Part shown: positions 26,377 to 34,468 of the stretch, one piece after another
Numbering within the stretch: the stretch's first letter is position 1
Layout: each line of letters starts with the position of its first letter
Source of the DNA: Microbacterium sp. PM5
Lineage (GTDB): Bacteria; Actinomycetota; Actinomycetes; Actinomycetales; Microbacteriaceae
Assembly (NCBI RefSeq): GCF_003293595.1
Contig: NZ_CP022162.1
Span: forward strand, 342,346 to 406,345
Direction of reading: 5' to 3'
DNA: 64,000 nt
The notes under the pieces: model-generated
What the model saw: only the letters and a program-made list of their open reading frames with translations
Database searches by the model: none
What the model was told of the DNA's origin: nothing
Position numbers and translations under genes: made by a program

Positions 26377-26780
26377 ACGACGCCACCGTCTCCAACGCGC
26401 CGCGCGACGTGGTCCGGCGCCAGTACCTCGCCTCCGCAGCCGGTGATCTTGACGCGCTGCGTGCCACGCTCGCCCCAGACGTCGAGTGGACCGAGATGGC
26501 GGGCTTCCCTCTTGCCGGCACCTACCGGACCCCTGAGGGAGTGACCTCCCACGTGATGGAGCGCCTCGGCCAGGACTGGGACGGCTGGACCGCCCACGAC
26601 GACACCTACGTCGTCGACGGCGAGAACGTCGTCGTGCTGGCCCGCTACACAGCGACCCACCGCGCGACGGGCAACGCCCTCGACGTGCGGGTGGCCCACC
26701 ACTTCGTCGTCCGCGGCGGCCTGATCGTCCGCTTCGAGCAGTTCGTCGACACGGCGAAGGTCCGCGACGCGAGCGTCTGA
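26367..26780 (+). CDS. SnoaL/NTF2-like protein
   Basis: 137 residues, ATG overlapping the end of the MBL gene by ten bases. The helical start VVRRQYLASAAGDLDALRATLAPDVEWTE and the closing sheet VAHHFVVRGGLIVRFEQFVD are typical of the SnoaL-like cone fold, which houses isomerases, cyclases and binding proteins. It is co-transcribed with the MBL gene. Ligand unknown. Confidence 0.82.
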   Translation: MGLNDATVSNAPRDVVRRQYLASAAGDLDALRATLAPDVEWTEMAGFPLAGTYRTPEGVTSHVMERLGQDWDGWTAHDDTYVVDGENVVVLARYTATHRATGNALDVRVAHHFVVRGGLIVRFEQFVDTAKVRDASV

Positions 26781-26874
26781 GCGGCATCCGCCCACCCCTC
26801 GTCAGAGCGCGGCGAGGATGACAAACTACGGTCGAGCGCGACGCTCGCCGGAGAACACGAGAGAGAAGAGATCG

Positions 26875-27255
26875 ATGTCCACCACCGACAACACCCAGTT
26901 GGTCGTCTCGTTCTACGAGCAGGCATTCAACGCGGGTCAACCCGAAGAGGCCGCCGCCCGTGCCCTCGGCGAGAACTACACGCAGCACAACCCCGAGGCG
27001 CAGGACGGACCGGCCGCGTTCATCGGCTACACCCACTGGCTGCGGGGAATGTTCCCCGAGCTGCACCTCGACATCAAGCGCACCATCGCCGAGGGCGACC
27101 TCGTGGTCACCCACAGCAACCTCCATCTCACGCCCGGCGACCGCGGTAAGGCCGTCGCCGACTTCTGGCGCGTGGTCGACGGCAAGATCGTCGAGCACTG
27201 GGATGTCATCCAGGACGTGCCCGAGAAGGCGTCCAACGACAACACGATGTTCTGA
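26875..27255 (+). CDS. SnoaL-like (predicted ester-cyclase type) protein
   Basis: 126 residues from the ATG at 26875, chosen because the purine-rich GAGAGAAGAG precedes it. An ATG at 26818 would add a basic stretch. It shows YTQHNPEAQDGPAAFIGY and FWRVVDGKIVEHWDVIQDVP, the pattern of the SnoaL-like subgroup often annotated as predicted SnoaL-like aldol condensation-catalysing enzymes. It follows the first NTF2-like gene by 94 bases on the same strand. Confidence 0.82.
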   Translation: MSTTDNTQLVVSFYEQAFNAGQPEEAAARALGENYTQHNPEAQDGPAAFIGYTHWLRGMFPELHLDIKRTIAEGDLVVTHSNLHLTPGDRGKAVADFWRVVDGKIVEHWDVIQDVPEKASNDNTMF

Positions 27256-27264
27256 CCCTCCACA

Positions 27265-27299
27265 GCGAGGGCCACGCCGCGGTTCGGGGTGGCCCTCGC
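27265..27299. terminator. bidirectional terminator between convergent genes
   Basis: Eleven-base arms GCGAGGGCCAC and GTGGCCCTCGC pair perfectly. The hairpin lies ten bases after the SnoaL-like stop and can also serve the convergent MerR gene. Confidence 0.75.
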
Positions 27300-27328
27300 G
27301 TTATCGGGCGCCTCTGCTGCCGTCCGGC

Positions 27329-28156
27329 TCAGGCGAGCGGTTCGTAGACCTCCGTGACCAGCTCGTCGGCGCTGACGTCGGCGGGCGTGTTGAGGTAGAT
27401 GTTGAAGGCACGCGCGGCGACCGTGTCGTCGCTGCGCACGTGCAGTCCATCCTTCGCGATCCGCTCATTGATCAGGTCGTGGGCCGCGGTGATCTGGTCG
27501 TACGGCCCGACGACGCGTGCGACGAGGCAATCGCGTTCGGGAAGCTCGACGATCTCGAGGGGAGCGTCGACGGTGGTACCAGGCGCGACCGGAACGAAGA
27601 TCGACAGGTCGACGTCACGTTCGGTGTACTGATCATCGTGCTCGATGACGCCGCAGGGGCCGATCGGCGTGATCGACTGGGCGCTGAGCGCGGGCATCAT
27701 CCGTCCCCAGAGCTGACCCTCGTCGGCGTAGGTGGGGACGATGCCGCGGAGGCTGGCGAGGGTCATCGCGGGGACGGTCGTGCGGCTGACGGTGATGGAC
27801 ATGGTGGCTTCTCCTTGGTCGAGCAGTCGGTTGATGAGAGAGACACGTCCCTGGGCCGCGCGCTGTTCCTCAAGCAGGGTCTCGCGCTGCAGGCGCAGGG
27901 CGCGGGTCCACTCGCGGGTGTGGCGGGCGGCGAGGAGGATGCCGATGGCGGAGACGCCGAATCCGATGTCGCGCAGGTTGCGGATGTCCGCGGCATCCTG
28001 CAGCTGTCGCGCCGCATACCGCCGATACCCGCTCGCGGGCTCGACGTGTGCGGGGACGAGAACCCCGTGGAGGTCGTAGTGGCGCAGCATGCGCACGGAC
28101 AGGCGGCTCAGCGAGCTGAACTGTCCGATCGTCATGAGATCCGTGGTCTCGGTCAT
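27329..28156 (-). CDS. MerR-family regulator with GyrI-like ligand domain
   Basis: 275 residues. The N-terminal MerR helix-turn-helix is TIGQFSSLSRLSVRMLRHYD, followed by GYRRYAARQL and a coiled dimer helix (about 75-115). The C-terminal ~150 residues resemble the GyrI-like effector-binding domain (BmrR type), which senses bulky cationic or aromatic compounds. The start at 28156 is chosen because a MerR-type promoter upstream would begin transcription at or next to that ATG. Regulates at least itself; no divergent target gene is adjacent. Confidence 0.82.
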   Translation of the reverse strand: MTETTDLMTIGQFSSLSRLSVRMLRHYDLHGVLVPAHVEPASGYRRYAARQLQDAADIRNLRDIGFGVSAIGILLAARHTREWTRALRLQRETLLEEQRAAQGRVSLINRLLDQGEATMSITVSRTTVPAMTLASLRGIVPTYADEGQLWGRMMPALSAQSITPIGPCGVIEHDDQYTERDVDLSIFVPVAPGTTVDAPLEIVELPERDCLVARVVGPYDQITAAHDLINERIAKDGLHVRSDDTVAARAFNIYLNTPADVSADELVTEVYEPLA

Positions 28157-28163
28157 GGATGTC

Positions 28164-28194
28164 ATCGTGGCGTCTGACACGGTGTGAGAGTCAA
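28164..28194 (-). promoter_or_regulatory. MerR-type promoter with 19-base spacer
   Basis: Read on the minus strand: TTGACT (28194-28189), a 19-base spacer holding the dyad CTCACAC-C-GTGTCAG, then CACGAT (28169-28164). The overlong spacer with a central dyad is typical of promoters untwisted by MerR proteins. The ATG at 28156 would make the mRNA leaderless. Confidence 0.55.
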
Positions 28195-28280
28195 GGCCGG
28201 GGATAAGTCGGGATGCTGCAGATCGTCGGCGCCGTCACGGACAGGCCCGAGCACGCGCATTCTCGGTGACCCCAAAGAAG

Positions 28281-28312
28281 GAGCCCGCCTCGACAGCAGT
28301 CGGGGCGGGCTC
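28281..28312 (-). terminator. terminator of the cold-shock gene
   Basis: Fourteen-base arms (28281-28294 and 28299-28312) pair with one mismatch around a four-base loop, 15 bases after the cspA stop on the minus strand, and are followed there by a T-rich stretch. Confidence 0.75.
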
Positions 28313-28327
28313 TTTCGTGACTCTGGA

Positions 28328-28531
28328 TCAGAGGGCGCGGATGTTCGCAGCCTGCATGCCCTTGGGGCCACGCTCGGCGTCGAATTCGACCTTCTGGTCT
28401 TCGCGCAGCTCCTTGAAGCCGTCGCTGACGATTGCGGAGAAGTGCGCGAACAGGTCGGCTGAGCCGTCATCCGGCGCGATGAAGCCGTAGCCCTTCTCGG
28501 AGTTGAACCATTTCACGGTGCCAGTGGCCAT
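28328..28531 (-). CDS. cspA: cold-shock protein (CspA family)
   Basis: 67 residues, the usual size. RNP1 is [10 protein letters not shown] and RNP2 is DLFAHFSAI, with the opening [12 protein letters not shown]. It binds single-stranded RNA and DNA and acts as an RNA chaperone. The start is fixed by AGAAGGA nine bases upstream. A further frame runs in phase upstream without a stop (see 28532-28825), so a longer fusion is formally possible. A strong terminator follows. Confidence 0.93.
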   Translation of the reverse strand: MATGTVKWFNSEKGYGFIAPDDGSADLFAHFSAIVSDGFKELREDQKVEFDAERGPKGMQAANIRAL

Positions 28532-28825
28532 CGTGTCTTTCCTTCTGTTTTTCGGGCCGCCGGAGCGACCGGGTGTGCCGCGTCGACGAATGCGACGCGG
28601 ACGTGTGTGGGTCGATGCGGAGGCGGCGAGCGCTGCGGTGACAGCTGCGCGCGCGGCATCCAGGTCGACGTGGATGCCGAGGTCTTGCCCCTGAGCGCCG
28701 CAGGCGCGCGCGCCGGCATCCGTCTCGTGGACGAACCCGGCGTACTCGCCGAGAACCGTCGCGACGTACACGTCGTGATCGGCCTGGCGCCAAGTGACCT
28801 CGTGTGAGGTGAGGAGAATCATCAA
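28532..28825 (-). other. coding-like frame fused in phase to cspA
   Basis: 98 codons from an ATG at 28825 run into the cspA ATG with no stop. The first ~45 residues look like genuine protein ([23 protein letters not shown]), while the last 30 are basic and low-complexity. Either a small unknown protein that reads into CspA as a 165-residue fusion, or a cold-shock leader that happens to be open. The cspA ribosome site lies within it. Not decidable from the sequence. Confidence 0.35.
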
Positions 28826-29030
28826 TCGTTTCTGTGCACGTCGTCACAGGACGTGCAGGCGGCGAACAGATACCGCGGGTAGAAGGTGGTGGTCCGAGTG
28901 GTGAGCTCTCGACGTCGAGAGGGGTGGGACGGACCCGCGCCCGAGATGCGGACACACCAGCCTAGCACGTGCCCCCGCTCGTCGCTGGGCTCCGCCTCGC
29001 ATCGACGGAGGGAGGGGTATAACTGCAGGA

Positions 29031-30386
29031 ATGCGTCGTCCTTTTCCCGCGCCCTTCGTGACGGCGCTGTTGTGGGGCACGTCGCTGAACCCCCTCAACT
29101 CCTCGATCATTGCGACCTCGCTCGTCGCGATCGCCGCCGCCTTCCAGGTCGGCGCGGGACAGACGGCCGCTCTCGTCGCTGCGGTGTACGTCGCCAGCGC
29201 CGTCGGGCAGCCCGCCATGGGGCGCCTCGCGGGCGAGTTCGGACCACGTCGCATGCTCGTCGTCGGGTTGGGCATCGTGACGCTGGCCGGCATCATCGGC
29301 GTCCTCGCCCCCACCTTCGCCTGGCTCGTCGTCTCACGGGCGCTCGTGGGCATCGGCACCGCTGCCGGGTACCCCTGTGCCATGGCGATCATCCGCACCC
29401 GTGCGGACGCGGCGCGCACCGGCATCCCCGGATCGGTGCTCGGAGGCATCTCCATCGCCAGTCAGGTGACGGCCGCGCTGGGTCTGCCGGTCGGCGGCTG
29501 GCTCACGGCGGCGTGGGGGTGGCCCGCGGTGTTCGCCGTGAACGTGCCGCTCGGCCTCATCGGTGTCGGCCTCGTGCTGCGGTGGGTGCCTCGAGATCCG
29601 CCGCGCACCACGAGTGGCGGGGGCTCGCTCGCACAGGCGCTGGACCCGGCGGGTATGGCCTTGTTCGCCGCCGCCGTGATTTCGCTCATCGCCGCGATCT
29701 CCGACATCCGGCACGTGTCGTGGATCGCGCTCGTCGTCTTCGTGTTGTCGACGACGGCCCTCGTCGTGTGGGAGCTTCGCGCGTTCGCTCCGTTCATCGA
29801 TGTGCGGATGCTGCGACGCAACGGACCGCTCGTGCGGACGTACGTGAGGCAGGCTCTCGCGTTGATGGCGGCATACGCCGTGCTGTACGGATACGTGCAG
29901 TGGCTCGAGCAGGGGCGTGGTCTGGATGCGACCGCGAGCGGCCTGATCATGCTGCCGATGAGTGCCGTGGCGGCGGTCGGCGCCGCCGTCATCTCGCGCG
30001 ACGCCCTCATCCGCGCTCCGCTCGTCATCAGCGGTGTGGCCATGCTGGTCGGCGGTGTCGGCATCGTTCTGCTCAACGCGACAACGGACGTCATCGCCCT
30101 CGTTGCACTCAGCATCGTGTTCGGGGTGGTTCTGGGGATGACCACCACGAGCAACCAGGCCGCGCTGTACACCCAGACGACCGCCGATCAGATCGCCGTC
30201 GCGTCGGGCCTCGCACGCACCGCGGGGTATCTCGGCGCCATCTTCGCTTCGGCGCTGATCGCGCTGGCCTTCCCGCAGGCCGCTTCGGATGCCGGCATGC
30301 ACACGATCGGCTGGGTCATCGTGGGCACGGCCGTCGCCGTCCTTCTTCTCGTCCTCGCCGATCCTCGCGTGCCGCGGCGGGGGTAG
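29031..30386 (+). CDS. MFS transporter, drug-exporter type
   Basis: 451 residues with about 12-14 hydrophobic helices. The MFS motif between helices 2 and 3 is GRLAGEFGPRRMLVVG, and motif C follows in helix 5 as GLPVGGWLTAAWGWPAVFAVN, characteristic of DHA (drug:H+ antiporter) families. It is probably a proton-driven exporter in the cytoplasmic membrane. Substrate unknown and no adjacent regulator. Confidence 0.87.
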   Translation: MRRPFPAPFVTALLWGTSLNPLNSSIIATSLVAIAAAFQVGAGQTAALVAAVYVASAVGQPAMGRLAGEFGPRRMLVVGLGIVTLAGIIGVLAPTFAWLVVSRALVGIGTAAGYPCAMAIIRTRADAARTGIPGSVLGGISIASQVTAALGLPVGGWLTAAWGWPAVFAVNVPLGLIGVGLVLRWVPRDPPRTTSGGGSLAQALDPAGMALFAAAVISLIAAISDIRHVSWIALVVFVLSTTALVVWELRAFAPFIDVRMLRRNGPLVRTYVRQALALMAAYAVLYGYVQWLEQGRGLDATASGLIMLPMSAVAAVGAAVISRDALIRAPLVISGVAMLVGGVGIVLLNATTDVIALVALSIVFGVVLGMTTTSNQAALYTQTTADQIAVASGLARTAGYLGAIFASALIALAFPQAASDAGMHTIGWVIVGTAVAVLLLVLADPRVPRRG

Positions 30387-30434
30387 CGGCGGACGGTCCG
30401 GACGCAGCGACGACGGCTGTCATAGGCTCGACGC

Positions 30435-31229
30435 ATGCGACGATCTCTGCCTGCCGCTCTGACGCTCGCCGTTCTCGCCTCCACGATGGCTCTGACGTCG
30501 TGCGCCGCGGGCGGGCCTGCGCCCGCTGCCTCGACGACGGCCGCCGTCGCGAGCCCCACGCCGTCCGCGGCGACGAACGGGCCCGCCACCATCGCCGCGC
30601 CGAGCGTCTGCGACGCCGTCGATCTGACGGCGGATGCCGCTGTCGCAGGCGCCGACCTCGCCGCCTGCGTCGTGGGCTTTTCGAAGGCGGCGGGCAGCGG
30701 CCATGAGACCTTCTCGGCAACCGACGGCACGACGGGGACGGCGGACTTCGTCTTCGGCGATGCTCCTGCCCTGTCCGGAACGGTCACGAGCAGCGGCGGC
30801 ACGACGTCGTTCGTGCTCACCCCTGATGCCTCCTGGGTCACGATCGACGGCGCCTGGGTGCAGGGAGACGCGACCAGCTCGGATCCGAAGAAGATGCTGG
30901 CGGGCACCATCGGGCAGGCCTACCGGGCGTTCGCCGACCCGTCGGCCACCGCATCGCTCATCTCGTCCGCGCCGACCTGGACGGTGCAGAAGGACCAGGA
31001 TGTCGTCGACCTCCCCGACGGCACCCAGGCGCGCGCCTGGCGTGTGCAGGCCGACGCGCCTTTCAGCGCCGTCGGCGCCGACGTGCAGGAGATGACGCTC
31101 TGGCTGACCTCCGGGCACGTGCCCGCCGGTGTTCAGGCCACGGTGTCGGTGGCCGGCACGCAGACGACGACCACGCAGCACTTCTCGGGCTGGGGGATGC
31201 CGGTCAGCATCGCCACGCCGCAGCCGTGA
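30435..31229 (+). CDS. putative lipoprotein, LppX/LprG-like
   Basis: 264 residues. A signal peptide ends in LTSC (Cys23) and a long Ala/Ser/Thr/Pro linker reaches about residue 60. The mature part is a single domain with DASWVTIDGAWVQGD and a beta-rich C-terminal half, resembling actinobacterial lipoproteins that carry lipids (LppX_LprAFG group), though the match is loose. Anchored outside the membrane. Co-transcribed with the next gene by overlap. Confidence 0.65.
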   Translation: MRRSLPAALTLAVLASTMALTSCAAGGPAPAASTTAAVASPTPSAATNGPATIAAPSVCDAVDLTADAAVAGADLAACVVGFSKAAGSGHETFSATDGTTGTADFVFGDAPALSGTVTSSGGTTSFVLTPDASWVTIDGAWVQGDATSSDPKKMLAGTIGQAYRAFADPSATASLISSAPTWTVQKDQDVVDLPDGTQARAWRVQADAPFSAVGADVQEMTLWLTSGHVPAGVQATVSVAGTQTTTTQHFSGWGMPVSIATPQP

Positions 31230-31708
31230 ACGTCGCGGACGGCGCCGCCGCCCCCCTCGTGCTCGAACCCTGCGGGGCGGATGCCGTGGCCGATCTCACC
31301 GCGTTCCTCCGCGAGGTCGACCTGACTCTCAGCGGGCTCGACGAGCCGGACGTGCGCCTGTGGATCGAGCGCGACGCCGAGGGCCGGATCGTCGGGAGCA
31401 CGGGCTACGAGTTGAACGCCGCCGGGGATGCCGTTCTCGTCCGCAGCGTCGCCGTCCACCCGCGCCAGCGCGCCGCCGGTCGCGGAACGGCTCTCGCCCG
31501 CTTTGCCCTGGCCCGTGCGGCCGACGAGGGGGCCACGACGGCGTGGCTGTTCAGCCGCCGATCCGGCGGGTTCTGGCAGACGCTCGGCTTCGCGCCCGCA
31601 GACCGCGACGAACTCGCCGCGCTGTTCGCCGAGACCCACCAGGTGCGGATGTTCCAAGAGAGCGGTCGGCTGAGCATCGAGGTGGCCTGGTCGATGCCCC
31701 TGGCGTGA
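31226..31708 (+). CDS. GNAT-family N-acetyltransferase
   Basis: 160 residues, GTG start overlapping the lipoprotein stop by four bases. It shows VRSVAVHPRQRAAGRGTALARFAL (acetyl-CoA loop), then TTAWLFSRRSGGFWQTLGFAP. The short form and the F-W-Q-T-L-G-F segment resemble the small-molecule acetyltransferases of the ArsN group, but no arsenic genes are near, so the substrate is open. Confidence 0.8.
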   Translation: MNVADGAAAPLVLEPCGADAVADLTAFLREVDLTLSGLDEPDVRLWIERDAEGRIVGSTGYELNAAGDAVLVRSVAVHPRQRAAGRGTALARFALARAADEGATTAWLFSRRSGGFWQTLGFAPADRDELAALFAETHQVRMFQESGRLSIEVAWSMPLA

Positions 31709-31733
31709 GTCGACGCCGCGGCGTCCTGCGCGC

Positions 31734-32453
31734 TCACCAGGGGATGGGCTCGCCGTGGCGGTCGAGGTACCGCAGTCCCGGGATGCCGCGCTGATGCTCC
31801 ACGGTCGCGACGAGTGCGGGGATGCTCTCGCTCACGTTCAGCGGGGCGCCGGTGCCGCCCATGTCCGTCTGCACCCAACCCGGCGCCATCAGCAACAGGG
31901 GCCGGTCGGCGCCGCGCCGAGCGGCATAGCTGCGCGTGAGCTGGTTGAGCGCGGCCTTGCTTGCCCGGTAGACCTCGAAACCGCCGGTCTCGTTGCGACC
32001 GATGCTTCCCTGGCCGGAGGACATCACCGCGATCGTCGCGTCGGGACCGACGAGATCGTCGAGGCCCTCGATGACGCGCAGCGGCGCGATCGCGTTCGTG
32101 AGCATCGTCGTGACGATATCGGTATCCGACATGTCGATCGCCCGCGCCTCCTGCGGGGCGAGCGACACCCCGGCGACCACGAACAGCACGTCGATCGTGC
32201 GGCCTCGCAGCTGCGCAGCGAGACGGTCGTGCAGCGCCGCGATCTCGCCGGTCGACGTCACGTCGACGCGCTCGATGTGGAGGGCATCGCTCCCGGCTTC
32301 GCGGAGGTCGTGAAGCGGTGTGTGAGCGTCGCTACGTACGGTGCCGTACACCTCGTAGCCGAGGCGGAGGTACTCCGTCGCGACCGCGAAGCCGAGGCCG
32401 CGGGAGGCACCGACGATCAGCGCGATCGGTCGGTCGGGGGTGGAGTTCTTCAT
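31734..32453 (-). CDS. short-chain dehydrogenase/reductase
   Basis: 239 residues. The Rossmann loop GASRGLGFA is at about 15-23, the VVAG motif replaces the usual NNAG, a catalytic Ser lies in MSSGQGS and the Tyr-Lys pair in YRASK. It is NAD(P)-dependent, substrate unknown. It is divergent from a TetR gene with two operator-like dyads between them, so it is the probable target of that regulator. Confidence 0.85.
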   Translation of the reverse strand: MKNSTPDRPIALIVGASRGLGFAVATEYLRLGYEVYGTVRSDAHTPLHDLREAGSDALHIERVDVTSTGEIAALHDRLAAQLRGRTIDVLFVVAGVSLAPQEARAIDMSDTDIVTTMLTNAIAPLRVIEGLDDLVGPDATIAVMSSGQGSIGRNETGGFEVYRASKAALNQLTRSYAARRGADRPLLLMAPGWVQTDMGGTGAPLNVSESIPALVATVEHQRGIPGLRYLDRHGEPIPW

Positions 32454-32469
32454 CGTCTACGTCCTTTCG

Positions 32470-32518
32470 CTCAACGGTTGTTGAGTCGAGGCTATCACTT
32501 CGCTCAACGTGTGTAGAG
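32470..32518. promoter_or_regulatory. two TetR operator-like dyads
   Basis: CTCAACGGTTGTTGAG (32470-32485, perfect arms) and CTCAACGTGTGTAGAG (32503-32518, one mismatch) lie 33 bases apart centre to centre, close to three helical turns, between the divergent SDR and TetR genes. Two dimers could bind on one DNA face. Confidence 0.65.
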
Positions 32519-32525
32519 TGAAAAC

Positions 32526-33164
32526 ATGAATGAGCAGCGATCGCGCGCCGACCAGCGTGCCGAGACGAGTGCGCGCATCGTGGCCGCTGCCCAGGAGGAG
32601 TTCGCGGCGGGCGGATGGGCCAAGGCGACGATCCGCGGCATTGCGCGCCGCGCCGGAGTCGACCCCGCGCTCGTCATGCAGCGTTACGGCTCGAAGGAGA
32701 AGCTGTTCGCGGCGGCGGTCCTGCCGGCCGTTGCGCTCGATGATGCGGATACGACGGGCCACCTGGCCGAGGTTCTCGAGGCCCGGATGCGTGCGTTGTC
32801 GCCGGCGACCGAGGCGCTGTTGCGATCCGCTCCTGCCGCGCCGGAGGCCGCCGACGCCCTCCGCGAATATCTGTCTGAACGTGCCGACGGTCTCGTGCGG
32901 GCGTGGCGCGACGATGCGGAGGGGCCGGAGAACGCGGACGATGAGCTGCGCGCAGCCATGATCGTCTCCAGCATCCTCGGCATGACGATCGCGCGGCACC
33001 TCCTCGGACTCGATGCGCTGGCGCGACTCGATCGGGACGCGGTGGACCGGATCGCCGCGCCCTGGTTTGCGGCGCTCACGCCTCCCGACGCGGTGACGAC
33101 GCCGGCGTCCGGGCCCGGTCAGACCGACGCGGAGCCGCCCCGCCGCAGCCGCAGCGCCCGATAG
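32526..33164 (+). CDS. TetR-family transcriptional regulator
   Basis: 212 residues. The helix-turn-helix (about 12-58) includes GWAKATIRGIARRAGVDPALVMQRYGSKEKLF; the rest is a helical ligand domain ending in a basic tail. The tail overlaps the convergent permease gene by 46 bases. Probably represses itself and the divergent SDR gene through the dyads at 32470-32518. Confidence 0.87.
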   Translation: MNEQRSRADQRAETSARIVAAAQEEFAAGGWAKATIRGIARRAGVDPALVMQRYGSKEKLFAAAVLPAVALDDADTTGHLAEVLEARMRALSPATEALLRSAPAAPEAADALREYLSERADGLVRAWRDDAEGPENADDELRAAMIVSSILGMTIARHLLGLDALARLDRDAVDRIAAPWFAALTPPDAVTTPASGPGQTDAEPPRRSRSAR

Positions 33165-34381
33165 CCGACGCCGACGCCCGCGACCACGATGCCCCCGATG
33201 ATCGAGGGCCACGGCAGGGTCGCGACCAGTGCCACGCAGCCGATCATGCCCACGAGCTGCAGCGCGCGGGGGAAGCGGCGGTCCGCGGCATCCTGTCGGA
33301 ACGCCGCGATGTTGGCGATCAGGTAGTACAGCAGCACGCCGAACGACGAGAATCCGATCGCGGATCGCAGGTCGGTCGTTACGATCAGAAGACTCACGAT
33401 GACCGCGAGCACCAGCTCCGCACGGTGGGGAACGGCGTAGCGCGGGTGCACCGCCGAGAGCCAGTGGGGCAGATCTCCCGCGCGGGCCATGGCGAGGCTC
33501 GTGCGGCCGATGCCGGCGACGAGAGCCAGCAGCGCCCCGAGGGATGCCGCCGCCGCGCCGACCCGCACCACCGGCGCGGTCCACGTCCACCCGCCCGCCG
33601 CCGCCACGTCGGCTAGCGGTGCCGACGAGGCCGCGAGTCGGTCAGGGCCGAGGGTGGCGAGCGCGGCGAGGGCGATCGCGACGTAGACGATGAGGGCGAG
33701 GCTCAGCGCGAGGACGATCGCGCGGGGGATCGTGCGGCGCGGATCGCGCACCTCCTCGCCCATCGTGGCGATGCGGGCGTACCCCGCGAAGGCGAAGAAC
33801 AGCAGCCCGGCCGACTGGAGCACGCCGTACCAGCCGTGAGGGCCGGCGGAGATGGCCAGGTTGTCGGCGGAGCCGGCGCCGGATGCCGAGGCGGCCACGA
33901 CGACGAGCGCGAGCGCGGCGAGCACGACCACCACGATCACCTTCGTGAGGGCCGCGGTACGGGTGACCCCGACCGTGTTGACCGCCGCGAGCACCAGCAC
34001 CGCGATGACGGCGACGGGCTTCTCCCACCCCGCGGGGGCGGCGTACGAGGCGAACGTCAACGCCATGGCCGCGCAGCTGGCGGTCTTGCCGATGACGAAC
34101 GACCACCCGGCGAAGAACCCCGACCACGGGCCGATCATCTCCCGGCCGTAGACGTACGTCCCCCCGGACGTCGGAAGCTGCGCCGCCAGCTGCGCGGACG
34201 ACGTCGCATTGGCGTAGGCGACGACGGCGGCGATCGCGAGGCCGATCAACAGTCCCGAGCCGGCCGCCGCGGCAGCGGGCGCGAACGCCGCGAACACGCC
34301 GGCGCCGATCATCGAGCCCACGCCGATCGCGATCGCATCGACGAGGCCCAGCCGGCGGGCCAGCGCCGCGGGGGCGCTCAT
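33119..34381 (-). CDS. APC-family amino acid permease
   Basis: 420 residues and about 12 hydrophobic helices. The APC signature GVGSMIGAGVFAAFAPAAAAAGSG in helix 1 unwinds around the substrate, and FAFAGYARIATMGEEVRDPRRTIPRAI follows helix 6. It imports amino acids or amines by proton or sodium symport. Same strand as the aldehyde dehydrogenase gene 87 bases upstream, so it may import a precursor for that pathway, for instance an amine. That link is inference. Confidence 0.88.
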   Translation of the reverse strand: MSAPAALARRLGLVDAIAIGVGSMIGAGVFAAFAPAAAAAGSGLLIGLAIAAVVAYANATSSAQLAAQLPTSGGTYVYGREMIGPWSGFFAGWSFVIGKTASCAAMALTFASYAAPAGWEKPVAVIAVLVLAAVNTVGVTRTAALTKVIVVVVLAALALVVVAASASGAGSADNLAISAGPHGWYGVLQSAGLLFFAFAGYARIATMGEEVRDPRRTIPRAIVLALSLALIVYVAIALAALATLGPDRLAASSAPLADVAAAGGWTWTAPVVRVGAAAASLGALLALVAGIGRTSLAMARAGDLPHWLSAVHPRYAVPHRAELVLAVIVSLLIVTTDLRSAIGFSSFGVLLYYLIANIAAFRQDAADRRFPRALQLVGMIGCVALVATLPWPSIIGGIVVAGVGVGYRALRLRRGGSASV

Positions 34382-34468
34382 CGCTCTCGCGACGACGTAC
34401 GAGGAGGAATCACGCCGCGATTGTAGTGCGCGCCCCGAACGCGTCGGTGAACGGGCCGCGGCCCGCTC

